Made by a program: the position numbers and the translations under genes. Below, piece after piece: positions 15,178 to 22,755 of a DNA stretch of 25,342 nucleotides. Location: assembly GCA_964517075.1 (NCBI GenBank), contig CAZFAT010000244.1, positions 1-25,342 of the forward strand, read 5' to 3'. The first letter of the stretch is position 1, and each line of letters starts with the position of its first letter. This stretch comes from CAZFAT01 sp964517075 (GTDB lineage: Bacteria; Acidobacteriota; Vicinamibacteria; Vicinamibacterales; SCN-69-37). The notes beneath the pieces are model-generated. The model was not told where the DNA came from. It searched no databases and worked only from the letters and a program-made list of their open reading frames with translations.

Positions 15178-16005
15178 ATGGATCCGCTGCTACTGTCCTT
15201 CCTGGCCGCCCCCATGGCGGCCAGCCTCATCATTGCCGGCATTCACGCCTACCTCGGCCTGCACGTGGTCGAACGCGGCGTGATCTTCGTGGACCTCTCG
15301 CTGGCGCAGATCGCGTCGCTCGGCGCCGCCATCGCCGTCTGGCAGGGCTACGATCCGCACGAGCCGATGATCTACTGGATGAGCCTGGGGTTCACCCTCA
15401 TTGGCGCGCTGGTTTTCGCCGTCATCAAGGGACACGAGGCGAACATCCCGCAGGAAGCCATCATCGGCATCACCTACGCGGTGGCGTCCGCCGCGGTCAT
15501 CCTGACGCTGAGCAAAGCCACCGGGCAGGCCGAGCATCTGCGCGACATGCTGGTCGGTAACATCCTCGCCGTGCAGTGGCCGGAGGTCTGGAGCACGGCC
15601 GCCATCTACGTCGTGATCGGCGCGTTTCACTACGTATTCAGACGGCGCTTCCTGGAGATCTCGGTTGACCCGGCCGGGGCCGCCGCCCGCGGCGTCCGCG
15701 TACGCGTGTGGGACTTCCTCTTCTATGCCTCCTTCGGGCTCGTCGTCACCCGATCGGTGGCCATCGCCGGTGTGCTGCTCGTCTTCTGCTACCTGATCGT
15801 CCCGTCGGTGGGCGCAATGCTCTGGGCGCGGCACATCGGTCCGCGCCTGGCCATCGGCTGGATCATGGGCGCCGTGGTGTCGCTGCTGGGCATGTACTTC
15901 TCCGTGCAGTTCGATCTGCCCACCGGCGCGACCATCGTGTGCACGTTCGGATTGATGCTGGTCCCGATGGCGATTCTGCGGCCCGTTTTCGTCAGGCGCC
16001 GCTGA
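15178..16005 (+). CDS. Metal ABC transporter permease (ZnuB/ABC-3 family)
   Basis: This 275-aa integral inner-membrane protein has seven to eight hydrophobic spans and belongs to the ABC-3 (ZnuB/MntB) family. Its segments AYLGLHVVERGVIFVDLSLAQ (near the N-terminus), PQEAIIGITYAVASAA and LLVFCYLIVPSVGAM are characteristic. It would form the zinc or manganese channel fed by the preceding binding protein. The ATG at 15178 is preferred; a TTG sits one codon earlier. Only three bases separate it from the upstream stop. No ATP-binding subunit follows: the next plus-strand gene encodes an unrelated protein. Confidence 0.9.
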   Translation: MDPLLLSFLAAPMAASLIIAGIHAYLGLHVVERGVIFVDLSLAQIASLGAAIAVWQGYDPHEPMIYWMSLGFTLIGALVFAVIKGHEANIPQEAIIGITYAVASAAVILTLSKATGQAEHLRDMLVGNILAVQWPEVWSTAAIYVVIGAFHYVFRRRFLEISVDPAGAAARGVRVRVWDFLFYASFGLVVTRSVAIAGVLLVFCYLIVPSVGAMLWARHIGPRLAIGWIMGAVVSLLGMYFSVQFDLPTGATIVCTFGLMLVPMAILRPVFVRRR

Positions 16006-16058
16006 AACACGGGCGTTATTGCGCAATTTTCACCACTGGACTTCCCGGCTGACTGAGC

Positions 16059-16064
16059 TACACT
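16059..16064 (+). promoter_or_regulatory. -10 element (TACACT) of the 192-aa protein gene, leaderless type
   Basis: TACACT ends six bases before the GTG at 16071. A 10-base palindrome ATTGCGCAAT (16018-16027) lies 31 bases upstream and could be an operator or part of a terminator for the permease transcript. Confidence 0.55.
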
Positions 16065-16070
16065 ACGGCC

Positions 16071-16649
16071 GTGCGGGCAGATTCGATCCGTGATCGCTAC
16101 GCCAAGGGGCTGGCGCTCTTCGGCCTTGGGCTGCTGGCCGGCACGGGCGCGCTCGTGGATTACTGGCCCAGCCGGGACCACCTCCCGCTCGCGGCGCCGC
16201 CCCCGCGTGGCGACCTCGGCCTGCTGGTGTCGACGTCGCACCGGGATCCGCTGGCGATTGTCGTCCCGGCCCCACCTGCGACCCGGCGCACGCCAGCACC
16301 GAGGCCGACCGAGCCCGTGCCGATACTCCACGTCACCGCCGTGTCGCCCATTGCCGGCCAGCCCGTCGCTTTGACCGCGCCCGTGGCGGACCCGGTGGTT
16401 GCACCCCTGACGGTCCTTGCCTCGGCTGCGCCCGCGACCACGGTGAGCGCGTCGCTCATCCTGCCGCCGCTGGCTACGCCGCGTCACACCGCCTCGTGGT
16501 CGACGGACGCCGACGACGCCGGGTTCCTGACCGGCGCCGTCAAACGCACGGGCGCGTCGATCCTGCGCACGAGCGCACGCGCCGGCGCGTCCGTCTTCGA
16601 CGCCTTCCGCTCGCTCGGCGGCGCCCTCAAGCGCGCGCTCCCGAACTGA
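16071..16649 (+). CDS. Unrecognised membrane-anchored Pro/Ala-rich protein
   Basis: This 192-aa protein starts with a basic segment and a single hydrophobic stretch (residues about 10-27, AKGLALFGLGLLAGTGALVD), probably an uncleaved anchor. A Pro/Ala/Thr/Val-rich low-complexity region (about 35-145) follows, then a compact basic C-terminal segment of about 45 residues containing two short Gly/Ser/Arg helices (TGAVKRTGASILRTSARAGA). I do not recognise a family. It could be an envelope-spanning protein whose C-terminus contacts peptidoglycan, DNA or a partner. The GTG start is set by the -10 six bases upstream. It has its own promoter and is followed by repeat copy B. Confidence 0.6.
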   Translation: MRADSIRDRYAKGLALFGLGLLAGTGALVDYWPSRDHLPLAAPPPRGDLGLLVSTSHRDPLAIVVPAPPATRRTPAPRPTEPVPILHVTAVSPIAGQPVALTAPVADPVVAPLTVLASAAPATTVSASLILPPLATPRHTASWSTDADDAGFLTGAVKRTGASILRTSARAGASVFDAFRSLGGALKRALPN

Positions 16650-16662
16650 CGCCGTGCCCCGC

Positions 16663-16728
16663 CGACCTGACCGCCTCCGCCAAGGCTACGGCGAGTCCGC
16701 CGAAGCTTCGCGAAGGCGGAAGGTCGGC
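16663..16728 (-). repeat. 66-bp palindromic dispersed repeat, copy B (inverted)
   Basis: This is the reverse complement of 3913-3978 with one mismatch. Weaker similarity extends a few bases beyond on both sides, including a shared GATGGA at 16732-16737. It lies 13 bases after the 192-aa gene stop and before the end of the convergent CBS gene, so it could also help terminate transcription from both sides. Confidence 0.85.
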
Positions 16729-16753
16729 CGTTCCATCGCCCATCCGCTCCCTG

Positions 16754-18139
16754 TCACACCTCGGGCGTGCCCAGGGCCTGCAGCACATCCCACCGGGTGA
16801 GGATGAACGTCTCGTCGGACTTGAAGTCCCTGACCAGGACGGCGGGGCTTGCCGGCGTGATCATCGACGCCAGCGCCTCGAGACTGGTGCAGATGTCCAC
16901 GAAAGGGAAGGCGGGCTGCATCACGGCGCGTACGGGCTGCGTCTTCAGCGCCGGGTCGCGGACCAGCGCGGTGTAGAGCGACGTTTCGTTCACCGCACCG
17001 ACGATGCGGCCCTCGTCGCTCACGGGGATTTGGGAGTAGTCGTGTTCGGTCATGACCTGGATCGCGCGCGTGACGGGGTCGCCCGGCGCAACGGTCAGCA
17101 GGCGGCGCCTGGGGCGTGACCGGACGAGATCGCGCGCGACGATTCCGGTTCGATCGATGAAGCCCTTGTCCCGCATCCACGCGTCGCTGAACATCTTGCC
17201 GAGGTAGCGCGAGCCGTGGTCGTGGAAGACCACCACGACGACGTCCTGCGGCGTGAACCGGCTCGCGAGCTGGAGGACCCCGGCCATCGCGGCGCCGGCG
17301 GAGTTGCCGGCGAAGATGCCCTCCTCCCGCGGGAGCCGGCGCGTCATGATCGCGGCGTCGCGATCGGTCACCTTCTCGAAGTGATCGATGACGTCGAAGT
17401 CCACGTTCTTCGGCAGGAAGTCCTCGCCAATGCCCTCGGTGATGTACGGATAGATCTCGTTCTTGTCGAAAACACCGGTCTCCTTGTATTTCTTGAACAC
17501 CGAGCCGTACGTGTCGATGCCCCACAGGCGAATGCGCGGGTTCTGCTCCTTGAGATACCGTCCCGCGCCCGAGATGGTGCCGCCCGTGCCGACCCCGACG
17601 ACCAGGTGCGTCACGCGACCCTCGGTGCCCTCCCAGATCTCCGGACCCAGCGTGTCGTAGTGCGCCTGCGCGTTCGCGGGGTTGTCGTACTGGTTCGCCT
17701 TCCAGGCGCCGGGCACGTCGCGGGCCAGCTGCGACGAGACGGAGTAGTACGAACGCGGATCCTCCGGATCGACGTCCGTGGGGCAGACGACGACCTCAGC
17801 GCCGAAGGCGCGCAGGGCGTCGATCTTCTCCTTCGACTGCTTGTCAGTGGTCGTGAAGATGCACCGGTAGCCCTTGACGGCCGCGGCCATGGCCAGGCCC
17901 ATGCCGGTGTTGCCGGACGTGCCTTCGACAATCGTGCCGCCCGGCCTGAGGTGGCCCTGCTGCTCGGCGGCCTCGATCATCTTGACCGCCATGCGGTCCT
18001 TCAGCGAGTGGCCGGGATTGAAGGTCTCGATCTTCGCGAGGACATCGGCGGAGACGATGCCGTGTGTGATCCGGTGGATGCGGACGAGCGGGGTCCACCC
18101 GATTGTGTCCAGAATCGTGTCGCAGATCTGGCGCGGCAC
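16754..18139 (-). CDS. Cystathionine beta-synthase with C-terminal CBS domain pair
   Basis: This 461-aa PLP enzyme of fold type II condenses serine (or O-acetylserine) with homocysteine to give cystathionine. The PLP lysine is Lys47 in GHSLKDRM. The substrate loop EGTSGNTG is at 72-79 and the phosphate-binding glycine loop GVGTGGTISGAG follows. The last 115 residues hold two CBS motifs (DPVTRAIQVMTEHDYSQIPV and the region starting VRAVMQPAFPFV), a regulatory module that often binds adenosyl compounds. This architecture separates it from plain cysteine synthase. The GTG start at 18139 is six bases after a consensus TATAAT. No partner gamma-lyase gene is nearby. Confidence 0.92.
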   Translation of the reverse strand: MPRQICDTILDTIGWTPLVRIHRITHGIVSADVLAKIETFNPGHSLKDRMAVKMIEAAEQQGHLRPGGTIVEGTSGNTGMGLAMAAAVKGYRCIFTTTDKQSKEKIDALRAFGAEVVVCPTDVDPEDPRSYYSVSSQLARDVPGAWKANQYDNPANAQAHYDTLGPEIWEGTEGRVTHLVVGVGTGGTISGAGRYLKEQNPRIRLWGIDTYGSVFKKYKETGVFDKNEIYPYITEGIGEDFLPKNVDFDVIDHFEKVTDRDAAIMTRRLPREEGIFAGNSAGAAMAGVLQLASRFTPQDVVVVVFHDHGSRYLGKMFSDAWMRDKGFIDRTGIVARDLVRSRPRRRLLTVAPGDPVTRAIQVMTEHDYSQIPVSDEGRIVGAVNETSLYTALVRDPALKTQPVRAVMQPAFPFVDICTSLEALASMITPASPAVLVRDFKSDETFILTRWDVLQALGTPEV

Positions 18140-18145
18140 TGGTCG

Positions 18146-18151
18146 ATTATA
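18146..18151 (-). promoter_or_regulatory. -10 element (TATAAT) of cystathionine beta-synthase, leaderless type
   Basis: A perfect TATAAT on the minus strand ends six bases before the GTG start. No clear -35 lies 16-18 bases upstream. Confidence 0.65.
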
Positions 18152-18504
18152 GGTCGCCGTGCGGCAGATTATTCGTCTGCTCTCGTGCAGACTTCCGTGA
18201 CCGCACCGTACGCGAAAATGTCAGCGGAAACTTCTTGCAGGATGCGGGATGCGGTGTTTAACTAGCCGCGTGCGACGCCTCCCACGCCGCTCCATTCGTC
18301 CCGCGTCCGTGAACGCGTCGTCACGCCGGCCCGAAGGCATTTTCTGGTCCGGTGTCGTGCGCGACCGCGCCACGTCACGCCGTCTGGCGCTCCGGTAACA
18401 TCGCGCCCGGTCGCGTTGGATCCTTCCACTCGAAAAGTCGGGTAGGCTTTCGTCTGTTCCTGCGGGCGAGTGTCGCTGCCCGGGCGACGCGGCCCGGGCC
18501 TGAC
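18152..18504. other. Intergenic region between divergent genes
   Basis: This stretch separates cystathionine beta-synthase from the large membrane protein gene. A weak promoter-like pair (TTGCAG at 18235-18240, TTAACT at 18258-18263, 17 bases apart) precedes a 42-codon frame. No repeat, RNA gene or riboswitch fold is evident. Confidence 0.5.
18270..18398 (+). CDS. Possible 42-aa basic small protein
   Basis: A GTG frame starts exactly six bases after TTAACT and reads VRRLPRRSIRPASVNASS before ending at 18398. It is Arg/Ser-rich and matches no family I know. The leaderless spacing is its only real support, and random GC-rich sequence often yields such frames. Confidence 0.18.
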   Translation: MRRLPRRSIRPASVNASSRRPEGIFWSGVVRDRATSRRLALR

Positions 18505-20385
18505 ATGCAGCGTCTCTGGCAGTTCGTCGCCGCGGTCACGGGCGTCCTGGCGCTCATCGTCGCCACCGCCGTGCGCCGCGATGTCGTCTTCGAGATGGAT
18601 CGGCCGATGCCGTTCGCGACGGGGTTTCACCCGCCTGAACGCCAGGGTGACGAGACATTCGCCTGGACGACCGACCACGCCGAGATCGTCCTCGACGGCT
18701 TCGATCGGAGCGTCGGCTGGCAGTGCGCGGTTCGTCTCCGCGGCGGGCGTCCGGATCCCGCGAACCCGCCGGTCGTGCAGATGGCGGTCGATGGCCATCC
18801 CGCGCTGATGCGCGCGGCCGCCGGCATCTATCAGGACTTCAGCGTGGCTGTGCCCGTCGCGGCGCTCCGGCGCTTCTCGTTGGCGCTGTCCTCACCAACA
18901 TTCACGCCTGGTAGCGGGGACGACCGTGCGCTTGGCGTGCAGGTCGACCGCGTGCGCTGCGTCCCGAATGGCCGGCCCATGCCGCCGGCCGGTGCGATGG
19001 TTGCGGCGGCCGTGCCGCCGGCAGTCCTGGCGATTGCGCTGGGGCTGGGCGGGCTCTCCGCCGGTGCGCTGGCGGTGACGTCGCTGCTGGTGGCCGGACT
19101 GCAGGCGATTCCGCTCTCACACCCGACGGGCCTCTACGCGCACCATGGTGTCGTGGCGGCGTGGCTGGCCGTGTGGATCGCCGCCGCGGCCCTGCTCATA
19201 CAGCGCGTGGCTCAGCGGTGGACCGGCCGGCCGTGGCATCAGCCGGCACGGGTCGCGCTCGCCATCTCGGCGGGCGCGCTGTATCTGAAGCTCGTCGTCC
19301 TGCTGCACCCGGCCAAGGCGATCGTCGATGCGGTCTTCCACGCCCATCGGCTCGAGTGGGTGCTGGGCGGCCGGTTGTTCTTTACGCAGCCCATTCAGGA
19401 CGCGGTGCAGTTCCCATATGCCATCGCCCTCTACGTGTTTGCGGCGCCATGGTCGCTCCTCACCGACGAACACGTCGCGCTCATCCGGATCATTGTCTCC
19501 GGCGTCGAGGCGATTGCGGGCGCCCTGGTGTACCTGATGATGGTGCGCGCCTGGCACGATCGCGCCGCCGCCGCACTGGCCGTGGCGCTCTTCCATGTCG
19601 TGCCCATTGCGTTTGCCGTGATCGGCAACGCGAACCAGACCAACGCCTTCGGCCAGTCGGCCGCCCTCATCACGACGGTGGCGGCGACGGCCTGGCCGCT
19701 CGGCCGGCAGCACCGCGCGGCGTTTGCAGGCCTCACGCTGCTCGCCGCCGGTGCGTTTCTCGCGCACGTGAGCACGTTCGCGCTCCTGGGCACCACGCTC
19801 GGCGCGATGGCCGTCCTGGGCGCGTGGCGGCGGTCGTTTGGCGCGCCCGGCGGCGCGATTCTGCTGGCGACCATCGTGGCCGCGGTGCTGGCCGTGGTGC
19901 TCTACTACGGTCACTTCCCGGAGGTGTACGCATCCATCAACGGTGCGCGCGCGCCCATCCAGAACCCGGAGGGCGGCGTGGCGGCGCAGGCGATTCCCTT
20001 CAACGTGCGCGTGCTCGACGCTCTGCGCTACGGCTGGCGCGATGTCGGCTGGCCGATCCTGGTGCTGGCGGCGATCGGGCTGTGGCGGCTGCTGGCCGAC
20101 CGCGCCCGCGATCGGCTCACGTTGACCCTGGCGGCGTGGGGCGTCGCCTACGTGGTGTTCGTGGCCGTGGGTACGCTCTCACCGGTCAATACCCGGTACG
20201 AGCGGTACGCGGCCGAGTTCATCAGCCGCGTGGACTTCGCGATCTATCCCGCGGCGGTGGTGCTGGCCGCTCGGGGCGCTCTGTGGCTCTGGCGCCGCGG
20301 CCTCGCGGGCCGCGCGGCTGCCGCAACCCTGTGCCTGGGTGCGGGCGTCATCGCGTTCCGAATCTGGGTGCGATGGCTGCAGTAG
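18505..20385 (+). CDS. Large polytopic membrane protein, possibly GT-C-like, unknown function
   Basis: This protein is about 626 aa. An N-terminal span (residues about 5-22) is followed by an extracytoplasmic domain of about 130 residues, then ten or more membrane spans to the C-terminus. The segment after the third or fourth span contains DAVFHAHRLEWVLGGRLFFTQ. Its Asp and His pair near a long extracytoplasmic loop recalls GT-C glycosyltransferases that use polyprenyl-linked sugars, but I see no decisive motif. I prefer the ATG at 18505; the frame is open to a GTG at 18352, but the extra residues are Arg-rich and poorly structured. Only three bases separate its stop from the convergent M20 gene. 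Confidence 0.65.
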   Translation: MQRLWQFVAAVTGVLALIVATAVRRDVVFEMDRPMPFATGFHPPERQGDETFAWTTDHAEIVLDGFDRSVGWQCAVRLRGGRPDPANPPVVQMAVDGHPALMRAAAGIYQDFSVAVPVAALRRFSLALSSPTFTPGSGDDRALGVQVDRVRCVPNGRPMPPAGAMVAAAVPPAVLAIALGLGGLSAGALAVTSLLVAGLQAIPLSHPTGLYAHHGVVAAWLAVWIAAAALLIQRVAQRWTGRPWHQPARVALAISAGALYLKLVVLLHPAKAIVDAVFHAHRLEWVLGGRLFFTQPIQDAVQFPYAIALYVFAAPWSLLTDEHVALIRIIVSGVEAIAGALVYLMMVRAWHDRAAAALAVALFHVVPIAFAVIGNANQTNAFGQSAALITTVAATAWPLGRQHRAAFAGLTLLAAGAFLAHVSTFALLGTTLGAMAVLGAWRRSFGAPGGAILLATIVAAVLAVVLYYGHFPEVYASINGARAPIQNPEGGVAAQAIPFNVRVLDALRYGWRDVGWPILVLAAIGLWRLLADRARDRLTLTLAAWGVAYVVFVAVGTLSPVNTRYERYAAEFISRVDFAIYPAAVVLAARGALWLWRRGLAGRAAAATLCLGAGVIAFRIWVRWLQ

Positions 20386-20388
20386 GTC

Positions 20389-22008
20389 CTACCGCACGGT
20401 CGGGTACTTGACGCCGAGCTGTTCGAGATACGTCCCGTACTTCCCCGGGTCGTAATAGAACGCGCGCATCTCCGGGCGGAACCGTTCGAATGTGTCGCGG
20501 TTCAGCCAGGTGGGCGGCGGCGTGTCCGCGGCAATGAACGGCGTGTACTTCATGTCCTTCGTCTGGACGTCATTGAAGTACCCCCACGCCTCCTTGATCA
20601 GCTCCGGTCGGCCGATCAGATCGAGCATGGTCATCGCCTGGACCTTCGCGCCGGCCACCGCGCCCTTGTGCGCGATCGGCGTGGCCATGGCGACCGCGTT
20701 GGCCCAGTTGTGCCCAGGCAATCCCGGGATGTTCGAGGGATATCTCAGGGTGATGGTCGGCACCGTCCAGGAAACGTCGCCGATGTCGTCCGAACCGCCG
20801 CCACGATTGTCCTCATCCCGCGTGGGGCCGCCCAGCTGCGACAGCTCGGTCGCGAGGCCGTTCTGGTTCGTCGATTTGATCTCGCGCTGCAGCGCGCGGG
20901 CGAGCGTCTGATCGTCGGCGCTCCACTTCGGCAGGCCCACGGCCTGCATGTTCGCGTGCATCGCCTCGGCCACCGGCCGGTTCATGTGCTGCGGCCAGGC
21001 CGTGCCGAGAATCCGGGACGTCCAGGCGGTTCCCGTCATCATCGCCGCGGCTTCGGCCATCTTGTTGCCGGTGTCCCACATCTCCTTGATATGCGGGTAG
21101 TCCGATTCGCGGAAGTAGTACCAGACGGTGGCCGATGGCGGGACGACGTTGGGCTGCGCGCCGCCGTTGGTGACGACGTAGTGGACGCGATGCTGCGGCC
21201 GCAGGTGTTCGCGGCGGAAGTTCCAGGCCGTGTTCATCAGCTCCACGGCGTCGAGCGCGCTTCGACCGCGCCAGGGCGCACCGGCGCTGTGCGCGCTCTC
21301 ACCGGTGAAGGTGTACTCGACCGACATCAGGCCGCTGCCCGAGGCGGCACCCCAGTGCACGTCCAGATTGGTACTCACGTGCGCAAACAGGCAGACGTCG
21401 ACGCCCTTGAAGAGTCCATCGCGCACGAACCAGGCCTTGGTGGCGAGCAGTTCCTCGGCGACGCCGGGCCACAGCAGCAGGGTCCCCGGCAGCTTGTCCC
21501 GCTCCATGATCTGCTTCACGGCCACGGCCGCGGCAATGTTGAGCGGGACACCGCTGTTGTGCCCTTCACCGTGCCCGGGCGCGCCGGCAATCAGGGGGGC
21601 GTGGTACGCGACGCCCGGCCTCTGCGACGCGAGCGGAATCGCATCGATGTCCGAACCGAGGGCGATGACGGGCTGGCCGCTGCCCCAAGTCGCCGCCCAT
21701 GCCGTCGGTACGTTGGAGATCCCACGGCGGATCGTGAAGCCGTGCTTCTCCAGAATGGCCGTGAGGTAGCGCGACGTCTCCTGCTCCTGAAACCCGAGCT
21801 CGCCGAAGCTGAAGACGGAGTCCACCATCTCCTGAATCTGCTTGGCCATGCCGTCGATGGCGGTGATGGCGGCCTTCTTGCGGGCGGCGAGTTGAGGCGG
21901 ATCGGCCGGCGCCGCCGCCCGGGTCGCCGGAACGGACTGTTGCGCGGCCGTCAGGGACGACACAACGAGGACACAGCACGCGGCCCAGAGCGGGCGGGCT
22001 CGACTCAT
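20389..22008 (-). CDS. Secreted M20-family amidohydrolase, AbgB-like
   Basis: This 539-aa protein has a signal peptide (cleavage near Ala22, after VLVVSSLTAA) and an M20 zinc-peptidase fold. Asp in GSDIDAIP (119-125), His150 in GHGEGHNSG, Glu185-Glu186 in PGVAEELL and the HVSTNLDVHWG region are the likely metal and catalytic residues. The C-terminal NIPGLPGHNWANA segment is typical of the p-aminobenzoyl-glutamate hydrolase AbgB group, so an amide of an amino acid is the likely substrate. Export is unusual for AbgB itself. The ATG overlaps the SGNH stop as ATGA, and AGGAG lies six bases before it. The frame stays open far upstream through other genes, but that extension is not coding. Confidence 0.88.
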   Translation of the reverse strand: MSRARPLWAACCVLVVSSLTAAQQSVPATRAAAPADPPQLAARKKAAITAIDGMAKQIQEMVDSVFSFGELGFQEQETSRYLTAILEKHGFTIRRGISNVPTAWAATWGSGQPVIALGSDIDAIPLASQRPGVAYHAPLIAGAPGHGEGHNSGVPLNIAAAVAVKQIMERDKLPGTLLLWPGVAEELLATKAWFVRDGLFKGVDVCLFAHVSTNLDVHWGAASGSGLMSVEYTFTGESAHSAGAPWRGRSALDAVELMNTAWNFRREHLRPQHRVHYVVTNGGAQPNVVPPSATVWYYFRESDYPHIKEMWDTGNKMAEAAAMMTGTAWTSRILGTAWPQHMNRPVAEAMHANMQAVGLPKWSADDQTLARALQREIKSTNQNGLATELSQLGGPTRDEDNRGGGSDDIGDVSWTVPTITLRYPSNIPGLPGHNWANAVAMATPIAHKGAVAGAKVQAMTMLDLIGRPELIKEAWGYFNDVQTKDMKYTPFIAADTPPPTWLNRDTFERFRPEMRAFYYDPGKYGTYLEQLGVKYPTVR

Positions 22009-22718
22009 GGGGCACTCCTGGCGCGGCGGGCCGCCGCGATCGCCTTGGCGACCACGGGGGTCCATTGATCGTAGCCGGCGGGGTTGAGGTGCAGCTGGTC
22101 GGCCAGGAACAGCTCGGGCCGAGGCTGCCCGTCGGCGCCGAGCGTCGCCGGCACGACGTCCGCGTAGTGCAGGCGCGGACGCGCGCCGGAGTAGGCCTGG
22201 ATCAGCGCATTGGCCTCGCGCATGGCCGGCCACAGCGTCCAGCGCGACGGGCTCGGTTTGATGGCGACGAAGATGATCTCGGTCGCCGGCCTCGTCGACA
22301 GCACGCGGTCGACAAAGCGCTGGTAGTCCTCGAGCACCCGCTGCGGCGTCTTGCCCGCCGCGATGTCGTTGTCGCCCGCGTAGAAGACGACCACGTCCGG
22401 CGCGTACTTCAGCACGGTCACGTCGACGTAGTGATTCACGTCCGAGATGTGCGAGCCACCGAACCCGCGATTGATCACCGGAAGATCCGGAAACCTGACG
22501 GCGGTGGGCCACAGCCGGATGGTCGAGCTGCCGACGAAGAGGACGGCGCTGGACGGCGCTGGCGTCTTCGCGTCGGCGTCGGCAAAGGCGCGCATCTCGG
22601 CGGCAAAACGCGCCGGATCGGGATCGGTCGTCTGGGCCGGCGCGGCCGCCGGCCACGACACCAGCATGGTGACGACCAGCAGCCGGACGACCCGGCGGAG
22701 CAGGGGTTCCTGGCGCAC
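22005..22718 (-). CDS. Exported SGNH/GDSL-family hydrolase
   Basis: This 237-aa protein has a signal peptide (basic start, then LLVVTMLVSWPAAAPAQ, cleavage near residue 29). SGNH blocks follow in order: Ser65 in FVGSSTIRLW (block I, GSS instead of GDS), Gly87 in NRGFGG (II), Asn117 in YAGDNDI (III), and Asp207/His210 in ADQLHLN (V). It probably cleaves an ester or acetyl group of an extracellular glycan or lipid. The GTG start is six bases after TACAAT; upstream in-frame codons lie in the divergent gene. It is the first gene of a two-gene operon with the M20 hydrolase. Confidence 0.88.
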   Translation of the reverse strand: MRQEPLLRRVVRLLVVTMLVSWPAAAPAQTTDPDPARFAAEMRAFADADAKTPAPSSAVLFVGSSTIRLWPTAVRFPDLPVINRGFGGSHISDVNHYVDVTVLKYAPDVVVFYAGDNDIAAGKTPQRVLEDYQRFVDRVLSTRPATEIIFVAIKPSPSRWTLWPAMREANALIQAYSGARPRLHYADVVPATLGADGQPRPELFLADQLHLNPAGYDQWTPVVAKAIAAARRARSAP

Positions 22719-22724
22719 GGCGTG

Positions 22725-22730
22725 ATTGTA
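22725..22730 (-). promoter_or_regulatory. -10 element (TACAAT) of the SGNH-M20 operon, leaderless type
   Basis: On the minus strand TACAAT ends six bases before the GTG at 22718. It lies 11 bases from the divergent -10 at 22742, so the two promoters share a compact region. Confidence 0.6.
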
Positions 22731-22741
22731 GCCCGGACGGA

Positions 22742-22747
22742 TAAGAT
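22742..22747 (+). promoter_or_regulatory. -10 element (TAAGAT) of the MATE gene
   Basis: TAAGAT ends eight bases before the ATG at 22756, leaving a leader of zero to two bases. Confidence 0.5.
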
Positions 22748-22755
22748 CGGGCGTC

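Noticed and set aside
16018..16027. Palindrome ATTGCGCAAT as a Zur or other operator
   Set aside because: It is only ten bases, does not resemble a known metal-regulator box, and lies after the metal cluster rather than at its promoter.
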